Part shown: one piece after another, positions 1-9,384 of the stretch | Layout: each line of letters starts with the position of its first letter | How positions within the stretch are numbered: position 1 is the stretch's first letter | From: Arsenicicoccus bolidensis DSM 15745 | GTDB lineage: Bacteria > Actinomycetota > Actinomycetes > Actinomycetales > Dermatophilaceae | NCBI RefSeq assembly: GCF_000426385.1 | Contig: NZ_AUFG01000015.1 | Location: forward strand, 25,522-89,521 | Length of the DNA stretch: 64,000 bases | Direction of reading: 5' to 3' | The notes under the pieces: model-generated | Told to the model about the DNA's origin: nothing | The model's input: the letters and a program-made list of their open reading frames with translations, nothing else | Database searches by the model: none | Made by a program: the position numbers and the translations under genes

Positions 1-261
1 CACGTCCCGGACCGCCCTGCGCGCCACGGGAACCCGCACGACCACGACCCCGACCTGTGGGCCGCCCTGGCCACCCTGACGGACCGGCAGCGCCAGGCGG
101 TGGCCTACCACCACCTCGCCGGGCTCCCGCACGCCGATGTCGCCATCATCCTCGGCAGCACGCCGGCCGCCGCCCGCCGCGCCTGCGCCGACGGCATCGC
201 GGCGCTGCGGCGCACCTATCCCCTGCTGGCGGACGACGACCGAGACGAGGACCCGAGATGA
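1..261 (+). CDS. RNA polymerase sigma factor, C-terminal part (region 4), cut by the window edge
   Basis: The frame is open from base 1 to the TGA at 259-261, giving the last 86 residues of a protein whose start lies outside the window. The visible part has the look of sigma region 4: a helix around LTDRQRQAVAYHHLAGL followed by a helix-turn-helix-like stretch (ADVAIILGSTPAAARRACADG), the usual binding module for the -35 element. Its stop codon overlaps the ATG of the following alkyltransferase gene by 4 bases (ATGA), which indicates translational coupling. Sigma genes co-transcribed with methyltransferase genes are known in actinobacteria, so a sigma factor that controls alkylation repair is a reasonable inference. 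The subfamily cannot be told from this fragment. Confidence 0.72.
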   Translation, partial: HVPDRPARHGNPHDHDPDLWAALATLTDRQRQAVAYHHLAGLPHADVAIILGSTPAAARRACADGIAALRRTYPLLADDDRDEDPR

Positions 262-908
262 CCGACCTGCGAACGCTGCTGGAGGCCGGAGCCGACGCCC
301 CGGGCCAGGCGGACGAGACGGCCGACCTCGCCCGGCTCACCGCGGCCCTGTCCTCCCGGGCCCTGCTCGAGGGGACCCTGGACGTGCGTCACCGCACCGT
401 CGACAGCCCGGTCGGGCCGCTGCTGGTGGCGGCGACGCCGCGAGGGGTGGCCCGGGTCGCCTTCGCGCACGAGGGGTTCGACGCGGTGGTCGACGACCTC
501 GCCCGGCGCCTGGGCCCGCGCGTGCTGCCGGCAGGCTCGACGCTCGACGACGTCGCCCGGGAGCTGGACGACTTCTTCGCCGGGCGCCGCGACCACTTCG
601 ACGTCGCCGCGGACCTGGCGCTCGCCAAGGGATTTCGCCGCGACGTCCTCGACCGGCTGCGCGAGATCCCGTATGGCGCAACGCGGTCCTACGCCGGGGT
701 CGCCGCCGCGGCCGGCAGCCCCGGGGCGGTGCGGGCGGTGGGCACGGCCTGCGCCACCAACCCCGTGCCCATCCTCGTGCCCTGCCACCGCGTCGTCCGC
801 AGCGACGGCACGAGCGGCGCCTATCGTGGTGGGGCCGAGGCCAAGCAGTGGCTGCTGGCGATGGAGTCCGCCGCGGCCACGCCGGCGGACCGGCATACCG
901 GCCCCTGA
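258..908 (+). CDS. ogt: Methylated-DNA--protein-cysteine methyltransferase
   Basis: The 216-residue product repairs O6-alkylguanine by transferring the alkyl group irreversibly to its own cysteine. The active-site motif PCHRVV is intact, with the acceptor Cys at about residue 176. It is preceded by the conserved IPYGATRSY and followed by SGAYRGG, the usual C-terminal catalytic block. About 60 residues precede the ribonuclease-H-like N domain; this extension is longer than in E. coli Ogt and carries no recognisable motif. The start at 258 is chosen because ATG overlaps the sigma gene stop as ATGA. A longer open frame upstream runs through the sigma gene and is spurious. The tag gene follows after 9 bases, so the three genes form a compact DNA alkylation-repair operon. 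Confidence 0.93.
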   Translation: MTDLRTLLEAGADAPGQADETADLARLTAALSSRALLEGTLDVRHRTVDSPVGPLLVAATPRGVARVAFAHEGFDAVVDDLARRLGPRVLPAGSTLDDVARELDDFFAGRRDHFDVAADLALAKGFRRDVLDRLREIPYGATRSYAGVAAAAGSPGAVRAVGTACATNPVPILVPCHRVVRSDGTSGAYRGGAEAKQWLLAMESAAATPADRHTGP

Positions 909-917
909 GGAGAGTCG

Positions 918-1508
918 TTGAGCGAGATCGTGATCGGTGAGGACGGCCTGGCGCGCCCGCCGTGGGCGGCCACCGACCCGCTGCTGCGCGACTACTACGA
1001 CACCGAGTGGGGGATGCCGGTCCGCGACGAGCGCGGGGTCTTCGAGCGGCTGAGCCTCGAGGCCTTCCAGTCGGGGCTGTCCTGGGCCACGATCCTGCGC
1101 AAGCGGCCGGCGTTCCGCAGCGCCTTCGCGGACTTCGACCCCGACACCGTCGCGGCCTACGGCCAGAGCGACGTCGAGCGGCTCATGGGCGACGCCGGGA
1201 TCGTCCGCAACCGTCGCAAGGTCGAGGCGACCATCACCAACGCCCGCGCCACCGTCGCCCTGCGCGCCGAGGGCGGGCTGGCCGAGCTCGTCTGGGCCCA
1301 CCGGCCCGCCACGACCCCTGCCCCACGGACCCTGTCCGAGCTCCCCACGACGACACCGGAGTCCCTGGCCCTGTCGAAGGCCTTGAAGCGCAAGGGATTC
1401 ACCTTCGTCGGACCCACGACGATGCACGCGCTGATGGAGGCCATCGGCATCGTCGACACCCACCTGGTCGACAGCCACCGCCGGGGATCGTCGGGGGTCT
1501 GGGGCTGA
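918..1508 (+). CDS. tag: DNA-3-methyladenine glycosylase I
   Basis: The 196-residue protein excises 3-methyladenine from DNA and belongs to the HhH glycosylase Tag family. Family signatures are present: PPWAATDPLLRDYYDTEWG near the N-terminus, FERLSLEAFQSGLSW, and FTFVGPTTMHALMEAIG near the C-terminus. It starts with TTG at 918, nine bases after ogt, behind the ribosome-binding sequence GAGGAGA. In E. coli Tag, two Cys and two His form a zinc snap joining the termini. Here the first Cys is Pro, the N-terminal His is Tyr and the final Cys is replaced (HLVDSH), so the zinc site appears lost. The catalytic core otherwise looks complete. It completes the repair cluster with the sigma factor and Ogt. 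Confidence 0.9.
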   Translation: MSEIVIGEDGLARPPWAATDPLLRDYYDTEWGMPVRDERGVFERLSLEAFQSGLSWATILRKRPAFRSAFADFDPDTVAAYGQSDVERLMGDAGIVRNRRKVEATITNARATVALRAEGGLAELVWAHRPATTPAPRTLSELPTTTPESLALSKALKRKGFTFVGPTTMHALMEAIGIVDTHLVDSHRRGSSGVWG

Positions 1509-1512
1509 CGAC

Positions 1513-1529
1513 GGCTAGGATTCCTAGCC
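1513..1529. promoter_or_regulatory. Inverted repeat upstream of the MerR gene
   Basis: GGCTAGG-ATT-CCTAGCC is a perfect 7-bp inverted repeat with a 3-base spacer, between the tag stop and the merR start. TAGGAT inside it resembles a -10 hexamer. MerR-family proteins commonly bind such repeats inside their own promoters, so an autoregulatory operator is the likely role. The position makes this plausible; binding is not shown. Confidence 0.45.
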
Positions 1530-1562
1530 AGCCACCCTGCCAGCCACGTCCCGGAGTCCTCG

Positions 1563-1976
1563 ATGCTGATCTCGCCCGTGTCCGGGCCCGTCCCCGACCG
1601 CCCCCTGCACATCGGAGACGTCGCCGACCTCACGGGACTCAGCCTGCGGTCCATCCGGCACTACGAGGACCTGGGGCTCGTGACGCCCCGCGGCCGCACC
1701 AACGGCGGCTTCCGCATCTACGGCGCCGAGGCCGTCGAGCGGCTACGGCTCGTGATGGACCTCAAGATCATCGGGCTGCCGCTGGAGCGGATCCGTCCCA
1801 TCGTCGACGCCTGCCTCGCGCTGGAGAACGGCGAAGGCACCGACGACGACGTGGCGACCGTCGCCGAGTGCCGGTCGGACGTCACGACGGCGCTGGCCGA
1901 GATCGAGCAGCGGCTGTCGGCGGCCAAGCACCTGGGTCAGCGCCTCGGACAGGCCACGGCTCGCGCCAACGCCTGA
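1563..1976 (+). CDS. MerR-family transcriptional regulator
   Basis: The 137-residue protein has a typical MerR winged helix-turn-helix in residues 17-85: HIGDVADLTGLSLRSIRHYE, then DLGLVTPRGRTNGGFRIY and a helix ending in KIIGLPLERI. A coiled C-terminal helix (about 95-130) should form the dimer. There is no cysteine cluster for metal sensing apart from two isolated Cys, so an effector cannot be proposed. The start ATG at 1563 follows GGAGTCCTCG, an acceptable ribosome-binding site. The gene stands alone, 54 bases after tag and convergent with the acetyltransferase gene. A palindrome at 1513-1529 may be its operator. Confidence 0.85.
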   Translation: MLISPVSGPVPDRPLHIGDVADLTGLSLRSIRHYEDLGLVTPRGRTNGGFRIYGAEAVERLRLVMDLKIIGLPLERIRPIVDACLALENGEGTDDDVATVAECRSDVTTALAEIEQRLSAAKHLGQRLGQATARANA

Positions 1977-2015
1977 CGTCCTGATCGGATCGGCGCCCGC
2001 GCGAGCGGCCCGGGA

Positions 2016-2717
2016 TCAGGAGGCGCGGGGCGTCGCGGCGAGCCGGTCCGGGCCGGTCACCACACCCTTGGGCAGCACGGCCTTGCCCCCGGCCGGCACG
2101 TCCTCGGTGACCAGGGCGTTGGCGCCCACCCGAGCACCGGCACCCACGTCGACCGGTCCGACGACCACGGCGCCGGCGCCGAGGGAGACGCCGTCCCCGA
2201 TCGTCGGGACGTTGCGGGCCTGGTCCTCGACGTCGTCACGGTGCAGGCCGATCGTGACGTTCTGCCGCAGCGTGACGTCGTCACCGATCACCGCGTCGCG
2301 GTGCACGACGATGCCGCTCTGGTGGGCGACCCGGACGCGACGACCGAGGCTCACCTCGGCCGGGATCTCGATGCCGTAGACGGACCGGGCCACCCACTGC
2401 CCCGCACGAGCGGCGCGACCCACCGGTCCTCGCGCCCATCGCGGGGCCTCCGCGGAGGCCGCCCACCGGGCCAGCCGCTGCGACGCGACGGCCTGGAATC
2501 CCGGCGACGAGATGCCGTCGTTGCGCTGTCGGTCCTCGCGCAGGACGTCGACGATCGGGTGACGGCGGGCGAGCCACTCGACCCAGCGGCGCTCGGCGGG
2601 GACACGGGCATCGGAGGCGATGGGCTCGGCCGGCTGGGGCTGGGGTGCGTCCCACGGGGGCCGGAAGGCGTTGGACCGGGTCACGGCGGTGGCTCCTAGG
2701 CGGTGGACGGCGGGCAT
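2016..2717 (-). CDS. Serine O-acetyltransferase-like protein (left-handed beta-helix)
   Basis: The 233-residue product has the hexapeptide-repeat fold of CysE-type acyltransferases in its C-terminal half (about 115-215): YGIEIPAEVSLGRRVRVAHQ, VVHRDAVIGDDVTLRQNVTI, and later repeats ending in GANALVTEDVPAGG. The catalytic-site His of CysE (GIVVHRDA) is retained. The N-terminal 110 residues are rich in Arg and Trp and differ from the helical domain of true CysE, so acceptor specificity is uncertain: serine for cysteine synthesis, or a sugar or polyketide. No cysK neighbour is present. Translation starts at ATG 2717, and a 15-bp perfect inverted repeat lies 9 bases upstream without an obvious Shine-Dalgarno, so expression is probably controlled there. 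Confidence 0.72.
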   Translation of the reverse strand: MPAVHRLGATAVTRSNAFRPPWDAPQPQPAEPIASDARVPAERRWVEWLARRHPIVDVLREDRQRNDGISSPGFQAVASQRLARWAASAEAPRWARGPVGRAARAGQWVARSVYGIEIPAEVSLGRRVRVAHQSGIVVHRDAVIGDDVTLRQNVTIGLHRDDVEDQARNVPTIGDGVSLGAGAVVVGPVDVGAGARVGANALVTEDVPAGGKAVLPKGVVTGPDRLAATPRAS

Positions 2718-2725
2718 GACGACAG

Positions 2726-2761
2726 CCCCAACCCTACCCTTACGTGAGGGTAGGGTTGGGG
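2726..2761. promoter_or_regulatory. Perfect 15-bp inverted repeat directly upstream of the CysE-like gene
   Basis: CCCCAACCCTACCCT and its exact complement flank a 6-base centre (TACGTG). On the minus strand the element ends 8 bases before the ATG at 2717. It could be an operator overlapping the promoter (TAGGGT would be a -10) or an mRNA hairpin that hides the start. Its ACGT centre resembles operators of some MerR-type regulators, but this is only a likeness. Confidence 0.6.
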
Positions 2762-2866
2762 TCAGGCCGCAGATGCGGAGACACCTCTCAGGTTGGCGGC
2801 GCCAGACGGGGGGCCGCGATCACCCTGCGGCATACGTCATGGCACTGCGTGTCGCCGCGCGGGCCG

Positions 2867-4702
2867 TCAGCCGCGGCGGTAGAGCGCGTCGATCTGGTCG
2901 GCGAACTGCGAGGTGACCGCACCCCGACGCAGCTTCATCGTGGGGGTGATGTGCCCACCCTCCTCGGTCAGCTCAACCGGCAGGATGCCGAAGCGGGCGA
3001 TCCGCTCGGCGTGGGACACCGTCGCGTTGGCGTCATCGACCGCGCGCTGCAGCTCTGCCCGCAGGGCCGGGTCGTCCACCAGCTCGGCGACGGGCGCCTC
3101 GGGGCGTCCCTGGTCGCGCAGCCACTCGGTGACCGCCTCCTCGTCGAGGGTGATCAGCACCCCGATCGCGGGCCGGGCGTCGCCCACCACCACGGCCTGT
3201 GACACGAGCCGGTGGGACCGGATGACGTCCTCGAGGGGCGCGGGCGAGACGTTCTTGCCGGAGTCGGTGACGATGATCTCCTTGACCCGACCCGTGATGT
3301 GGACGTAGCCGTCCTCGTCGATGCGGGCGAGGTCGCCGGTGCGGAACCATCCGTCACTGTCGAGCACGTCGGCGGTGGCCCCGGGGTTGTGCCAGTAGCC
3401 GCGGAAGACGTGGCGGCCCCGGACGAGGAGCTCGCCCTTGGCGTCGACCCGGGCGTCGTAGGTCGGGAGCGGCCGCCCCACGGACCCGATGCGCATCTCG
3501 GCCGCGGTGTTGACGGTCGCCGCGCCCGTCGTCTCGGTGAGGCCATAGCCCTCGAGCACGGTCACGCCGATGCCGTGGAAGTAGTGGCCGAGCCGCTCCC
3601 CCAGGGGCGCGCCCCCGCTCACGACATACCGCACCCGCCCGCCGAAGAGCTCGCGGATCTTGGCGTAGACGAGGCGGTCGAACACTGCGTGCTGCGCCGC
3701 CAGGATCGGGCCGACGCGGCCGGCCTCGCGCGCCTTGCTCCAGCGGATCGCCGTCGCGGTGGCCGCGTCGAAGATGCGGCCCTTTCCGTCCTTGGTGGCC
3801 TTGCGCTGCGCGCCGTCGTAGATACGCTCGAAGATGCGCGGCACGGCGACCGTGAAGGTCGGGCGCAGCGTGGCGAGGTCGAGGGTGACGCGGCCGGGGT
3901 CGCTGTGGCCGACGGTGGTGCCGTCGAGCAGGAAGGCCACCTCCATGAGCCGCCCCAGCACGTGCGCCATCGGCAGGAAGAACAGGCAGCAGGCGTCCTC
4001 GCCGTCGAACAGCTCGGGGAGCCGCCCGACCGCCAGCTCCGCCTCGCGCAGGAGGTTGTCGTGCGTCAGCTCGCACCCCTTGGGGCGGCCGGTCGTGCCG
4101 GAGGTGTAGATCAAGGTGGCGACGTCGTCGCGGGTGAGCGCCTCGCGGCGACGGTCCAGCTCGGCGTCCTCGACCGTGGCCGCGCGGGTCACGAGGGAGT
4201 CCAGGCTCGTGGCGCCGTCGGCGTCGTCGATGCTCCAGCGGTGGACCAGGTCGGGCAGCCGTGACGCGATCTGCTCGACCATCGCGACCCCGTCACGACC
4301 CTCGACCACGACACCCACCGCGCCGGAGTCCTCAAGGATCCACTCCAGCTGCGGGGCCGACGACGAGTCGTAGACCGCGACCGGGATCGCCCCTGCGGTC
4401 CACAGCGCGACGTCGACGACCATCCACTCGTAGCGGGTGCGGCTCATGATCGCGACGCGGTCCCCCGGCTGCACCCCCGCGGCGACGAATCCCTTGGCCA
4501 GCTGGGCGATCTCGGCCGCCAGCTGGGTGGCCGTGACCGGGTGCCACTCCTTGCCCCGGCGCCTGCGGGCCACCACCTTGGCGGGGGTGCGGCGGGCGAC
4601 CTCGCGCGCGACGGCGGCGAGGTTGGCGGGCGGGGAGGCCTGCCACCAGCGGTGGGACGACGGTGCTGCAGCGGGGCGGCTGGGCGTGGTGGGGGTGGTC
4701 AC
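2867..4702 (-). CDS. Long-chain fatty-acid--CoA ligase (FadD15-like)
   Basis: The 611-residue enzyme activates fatty acids to acyl-CoA through an acyl-adenylate. Signatures in order are the P-loop YTSGTTGRPKG, the A5 motif GYGLTETTGA, and GWFRTGDLARIDEDGYVHIT with GRVKEIIVTDSGKNVSP. The length and the GKNVSP motif fit bacterial very-long/long-chain synthetases of the FadD15 type. The start chosen is GTG at 4702, which gives the natural beginning VTTPTTPSR. An ATG further upstream would add 56 low-complexity residues that overlap the glutamate dehydrogenase gene. The gene is monocistronic, transcribed in the same direction as gdhA but separated from it by 79 bases. Confidence 0.93.
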   Translation of the reverse strand: MTTPTTPSRPAAAPSSHRWWQASPPANLAAVAREVARRTPAKVVARRRRGKEWHPVTATQLAAEIAQLAKGFVAAGVQPGDRVAIMSRTRYEWMVVDVALWTAGAIPVAVYDSSSAPQLEWILEDSGAVGVVVEGRDGVAMVEQIASRLPDLVHRWSIDDADGATSLDSLVTRAATVEDAELDRRREALTRDDVATLIYTSGTTGRPKGCELTHDNLLREAELAVGRLPELFDGEDACCLFFLPMAHVLGRLMEVAFLLDGTTVGHSDPGRVTLDLATLRPTFTVAVPRIFERIYDGAQRKATKDGKGRIFDAATATAIRWSKAREAGRVGPILAAQHAVFDRLVYAKIRELFGGRVRYVVSGGAPLGERLGHYFHGIGVTVLEGYGLTETTGAATVNTAAEMRIGSVGRPLPTYDARVDAKGELLVRGRHVFRGYWHNPGATADVLDSDGWFRTGDLARIDEDGYVHITGRVKEIIVTDSGKNVSPAPLEDVIRSHRLVSQAVVVGDARPAIGVLITLDEEAVTEWLRDQGRPEAPVAELVDDPALRAELQRAVDDANATVSHAERIARFGILPVELTEEGGHITPTMKLRRGAVTSQFADQIDALYRRG

Positions 4703-4722
4703 GGCGCCCACCGTACCGGCTC

Positions 4723-4740
4723 GCCCGCCTCCCGGCGGGC
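4723..4740 (-). terminator. Short GC hairpin after gdhA
   Basis: GCCCGCC-TCCC-GGCGGGC lies between the gdhA stop and the fadD start on the minus strand. It is a 7-bp stem without a T run, so termination is only a possibility. Confidence 0.3.
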
Positions 4741-4781
4741 CCGCGGGAAGGACTGGGCGGCCCAGCGACCTGATGGCCGGG

Positions 4782-6248
<1,467 letters not shown>

Positions 6249-8315
6249 TCAGCCGCCGGTGGTGAACAGCTCCTTGCGGAACTCCATCTGCGGGCGCTTC
6301 TCGACGACCTCGAAGCTGATGGTCTCGGTGAAGCGGCGTCCGAGCCGGTCGGTCGCCGTCACCTCGGCCCGGTGGACCCCGACCGAGAGGTTGGCCGGCA
6401 GCGGGAGGCGCCACAGGTGCGACATACGGTCCGCGATGTTGTTGCCGGGACGGGCCGCACCCGGACCGTACTTCGAGCCGCGGTAGAGCTCGTAGCCCTG
6501 GGAGCGGGGGTCACCCGAGGTGCTCTGCTGGGCATAGCGGTTGACGCTCAGCTGGCGGGTCGCGGCGTAGGGGTCGGTCCACTCGGCTCCGACGCGGTAC
6601 TCCTCCCCACGGGCCTGCTGGGTGCGCTGGGCCGGCGCCTTGGCGCCCCCGTCGATCGACACCTCGACCTTGGAGCCGGTGGTGCCGTTCCAGACGTTGG
6701 CGGTCAGGTAGCTGCCACCGGCCAGGTCCTGCGGGGTCACCAGGTGCGGGTCGCCGAGGTCGTTGTAGCTGAGGGGCGGGACGAGGTCCTTGGCCGACGG
6801 CGGGTTGGCCTGGCGCCACTGGGACAGCGTCGTGAACCAGCTCCGCCAGTGCGGGGAGTTGATGCCGAGCGCCATCTGCTTCTGCTCCGGCTCGCCGGTC
6901 ACCACGAAGGTCTCGCGGAACTCGTTGCCCTTCATGTCCAGGACCAGGTGACCGGGCCGGCCGCCGTCACGCTGGGTCGCCATCGGCAGGCCGTCGACGT
7001 CCAGGTCGCCGGAGTACCAGTCGCCCGAGAGCGCGCCGGCGACGATGTGCGGGAACGGCAGCGTGGAGACGCCCGCGGCCTTCTGCCAGGGGCCGTAGGA
7101 GTCACCCGCGCGCATGTTCTCCAGCGAGTGGGTGTGACCCGACAGCGACAGCGCCTTGCGACCCTCGAGGAGCTTCCAGATCTCCTTGACGTTGTCGGTG
7201 CTGTGGATGGGGCTGGTCATGTCGGCGAAGCTCACGAGCGGGATGTGGCTGGCCAGGACGACCTGGTAGTCCTTGGGCGTGTTGGCCAGGTCGTTCTTGA
7301 GCCACTGCAGCTGCTCGTCGGTGAGGCGGCCGTTGTAGACGGGCTTGGCCGGGTCGTCGCACGAGGGGCGCTTGCCGTCAGTGTTGTCCGTGGCCTTCTT
7401 GCAGGGGAAGACCACGTTGTCGAGCCCGACGAAGTGGGTCTTGCCCACGTCGTAGGAGAAGTAGGCCGGACCCATCTGCTGACGGAAGGTGTCGAAGGAG
7501 TCCTTGTCGTCCGTGGCGTCGTAGTCCAGGTCGTGGTTGCCCGGCACGAAGCGCAGGGGCGCGTCGATCTGGCCGGCCGCCTCCTTGATGCGGGGGTAGA
7601 GACCGAGGTCGTCGCCGGCGACGTCGCCGAGGAACAGGACGCCGCACGAGCCCAGGTCACCGCGGTCGGCCAGGTGCTTGAGACCGCCGGAGCGGCCGTA
7701 GCCGATCTCGCGGCCGGAGTAGGTCTGCAGGTCCCCGGCGGCGACGCAGCGCTGCGTGTCGGCGGCCGTCGCCTTGGACGGCGCGAGCGGGAAGTTGACC
7801 ATGGACGGCAGCGGGCCGGAGGGCTCGATCCCGCCGAAACGCAGCTTCTGCTGCGTCCCCTTGGGCGCGTGGTTGTAGGCGAACTGGGCGACGTTGTTGC
7901 TGTCGACGGGGACCTGGTAGCCCGACGGCTGGGTGACGAAGACGGTCATCTTGTCCCGGACCGGGAGCTCGTAGCGACCCTGGGCGTCGGTCCGGACGAC
8001 GTCGATGCCGTTGCTGACCTTGACCCCGGCGACGCCCTTGTCCTTGGCCTGCCAGGCGCTGTCCTTGTCCTTGTCCTCGAAGACGACGCCGCGCAGGACC
8101 GGCTCGCCCTCGGCGTTGGTGGTGGGCGTCCTGGCGCCGACGTCGCGGACGACCTGGACCTTGCCGACGAACCGGTCGAACGCGGCTTTCGGCTGGGGAG
8201 CGGCCGGGGCCTGGGCGACGGCCGGCTCGTCAGCGGCGATGCTGACGGCGAGCGCGGTGGCCGGCACGAGGCCGACGACGACTGCGAGAGCGATGGGTGT
8301 GCGGCGAGACATCAT
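6249..8315 (-). CDS. Secreted calcineurin-like metallophosphoesterase (three-domain type)
   Basis: The 688-residue product begins with a signal peptide (RRTPIALAVVVGLVPATALA). An Ig/SdrD-like N domain follows, with EDKDKDSAWQAKDKGVAGVKV typical of the metallophosphatase N-terminal domain. The catalytic domain shows LGDVAGDD, GNHD, LASHIP and SGHTH, the metal ligands of the calcineurin fold, although the first DxH motif is not clearly recognisable. A C-terminal beta domain is characteristic of the same architecture. The substrate of this class is unknown; extracellular phosphate esters are likely. The start at ATG 8315 is preceded by GAGGAG at a suitable distance; ATG 8312 is equally possible, and the longer frame upstream has no signal peptide. 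A strong hairpin at 6191-6225 ends the transcript. Confidence 0.88.
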   Translation of the reverse strand: MMSRRTPIALAVVVGLVPATALAVSIAADEPAVAQAPAAPQPKAAFDRFVGKVQVVRDVGARTPTTNAEGEPVLRGVVFEDKDKDSAWQAKDKGVAGVKVSNGIDVVRTDAQGRYELPVRDKMTVFVTQPSGYQVPVDSNNVAQFAYNHAPKGTQQKLRFGGIEPSGPLPSMVNFPLAPSKATAADTQRCVAAGDLQTYSGREIGYGRSGGLKHLADRGDLGSCGVLFLGDVAGDDLGLYPRIKEAAGQIDAPLRFVPGNHDLDYDATDDKDSFDTFRQQMGPAYFSYDVGKTHFVGLDNVVFPCKKATDNTDGKRPSCDDPAKPVYNGRLTDEQLQWLKNDLANTPKDYQVVLASHIPLVSFADMTSPIHSTDNVKEIWKLLEGRKALSLSGHTHSLENMRAGDSYGPWQKAAGVSTLPFPHIVAGALSGDWYSGDLDVDGLPMATQRDGGRPGHLVLDMKGNEFRETFVVTGEPEQKQMALGINSPHWRSWFTTLSQWRQANPPSAKDLVPPLSYNDLGDPHLVTPQDLAGGSYLTANVWNGTTGSKVEVSIDGGAKAPAQRTQQARGEEYRVGAEWTDPYAATRQLSVNRYAQQSTSGDPRSQGYELYRGSKYGPGAARPGNNIADRMSHLWRLPLPANLSVGVHRAEVTATDRLGRRFTETISFEVVEKRPQMEFRKELFTTGG

Positions 8316-8426
8316 CACGAGCTCCTCGGGGAGGGTGCTGCTGCGGGGTGAGCGCTGGTGCGCCACAGCAACGTTCACCGTCACACGTGAACCCCAGGAG
8401 GCCGTGCGATGACGACCTGACGGACG

Positions 8427-9257
8427 TCAGGCGAGGACGGCGGCCACCAGTGCGGGGAGCGCGCGGGCGGCGGTCTCCCGCCATACCTCGTCGACGGCGT
8501 CGCTCAGCTCGGTGGGCGCGGGGTTGATCTCGACGACGGGGATCCCGCGGGCGCGGGCCAGGTGCGGCAGGCCGGCCGCGGGGTGGACGAGACCCGAGGT
8601 GCCGACGACCAGCACCAGGTCGCCGTCCTCGACCGCCTCCTCCGCCCGCGACATGGGGGCGGCCGGCAGCATCTCGCCGAACCACACGACGCCGGGCCGC
8701 AGCAGCCCGCCGCAGCGGGTGCACGTCGGCGGGTCGAGGCGCTCCACGGGGGCGGGTGGCACGGGCGGCTCCTCGTATGGCGCCTCCCCGCAGTCCGCGC
8801 ACCGCGTCGCGAACAGGCTGCCGTGCACGTGGGCGAGCACGGCGCTGCCCGCGCGCTCGTGCAGGTCGTCGACGTTCTGGGTGACGACGCGGACCTGCGT
8901 GGCGGTCTCGTCGGCCCAGGTCGCGAGCGCCCGGTGCCCGGCGTTGGGCTCGACGCCTCGGACGAGGGCGGCCCGCCAGCGGTACCACGCCCACACGAGC
9001 GCCGGGTCCGCCTCCCACGCCTCGGGGGTGGCCAGCTGCATCGGGTCGAACCGCGCCCACAGACCCGACTGCGCGTCGCGGAAGGTCGGGATGCCGCTCT
9101 CGGCGCTCATGCCCGCGCCCGTCAGGACCGTGACCCGCCTCGCGTCACGCGCAGCCCGCAGGATCCCCGCCGGCACGGGAACGTGCTCGTGCTCGTGCTC
9201 GTGCTCGTGCCCATCCTCGTCAGGATCGGCGTCGACGTGCTTCGGTCGATGGTCCAT
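8427..9257 (-). CDS. NAD-dependent protein deacylase (class III sirtuin, CobB/SIRT5-like)
   Basis: The 276-residue enzyme removes acyl groups from lysines with NAD+. It shows GAGMSAESGIPTFR (47-60), TQNVDDLH (126-133), the catalytic His in HVHGS (His145) and two zinc pairs, CADC and CTRC. Residues Y92 and R95 (WYRWR) form the YxxR motif that in SIRT5 and CobB selects succinyl and malonyl lysine, so desuccinylation is likely. The N-terminus carries an unusual acidic/His run, GHEHEHEHEH, encoded by repeated GTGCTC units at about 9182-9210; it may bind metal. The start is ATG 9257 because GGGGGAGG lies upstream. A longer frame to 9305 lacks such a site. Confidence 0.92.
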   Translation of the reverse strand: MDHRPKHVDADPDEDGHEHEHEHEHVPVPAGILRAARDARRVTVLTGAGMSAESGIPTFRDAQSGLWARFDPMQLATPEAWEADPALVWAWYRWRAALVRGVEPNAGHRALATWADETATQVRVVTQNVDDLHERAGSAVLAHVHGSLFATRCADCGEAPYEEPPVPPAPVERLDPPTCTRCGGLLRPGVVWFGEMLPAAPMSRAEEAVEDGDLVLVVGTSGLVHPAAGLPHLARARGIPVVEINPAPTELSDAVDEVWRETAARALPALVAAVLA

Positions 9258-9384
9258 GGCTTCATCCTCCCCCTGACGTTCAACCGGTGATGGGCGGGAG
9301 GTCATCGGCGAGACCTAGCGTCGTGCGCACCAGGCAGGACCCGTCGAGCGAGCAGCGCGCTCGCCATACCTCGCAGGAGCCCTC

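Noticed and set aside
8318..8384. Upstream extension of the phosphoesterase to 8384
   Set aside because: It lacks signal-peptide features and a ribosome-binding site; GAGGAG sits directly before ATG 8315.
9182..9210. Possible regulatory microsatellite outside a gene
   Set aside because: The repeated GTGCTC units lie inside the sirtuin frame and encode the HEHEHE tail; kept as part of that gene.
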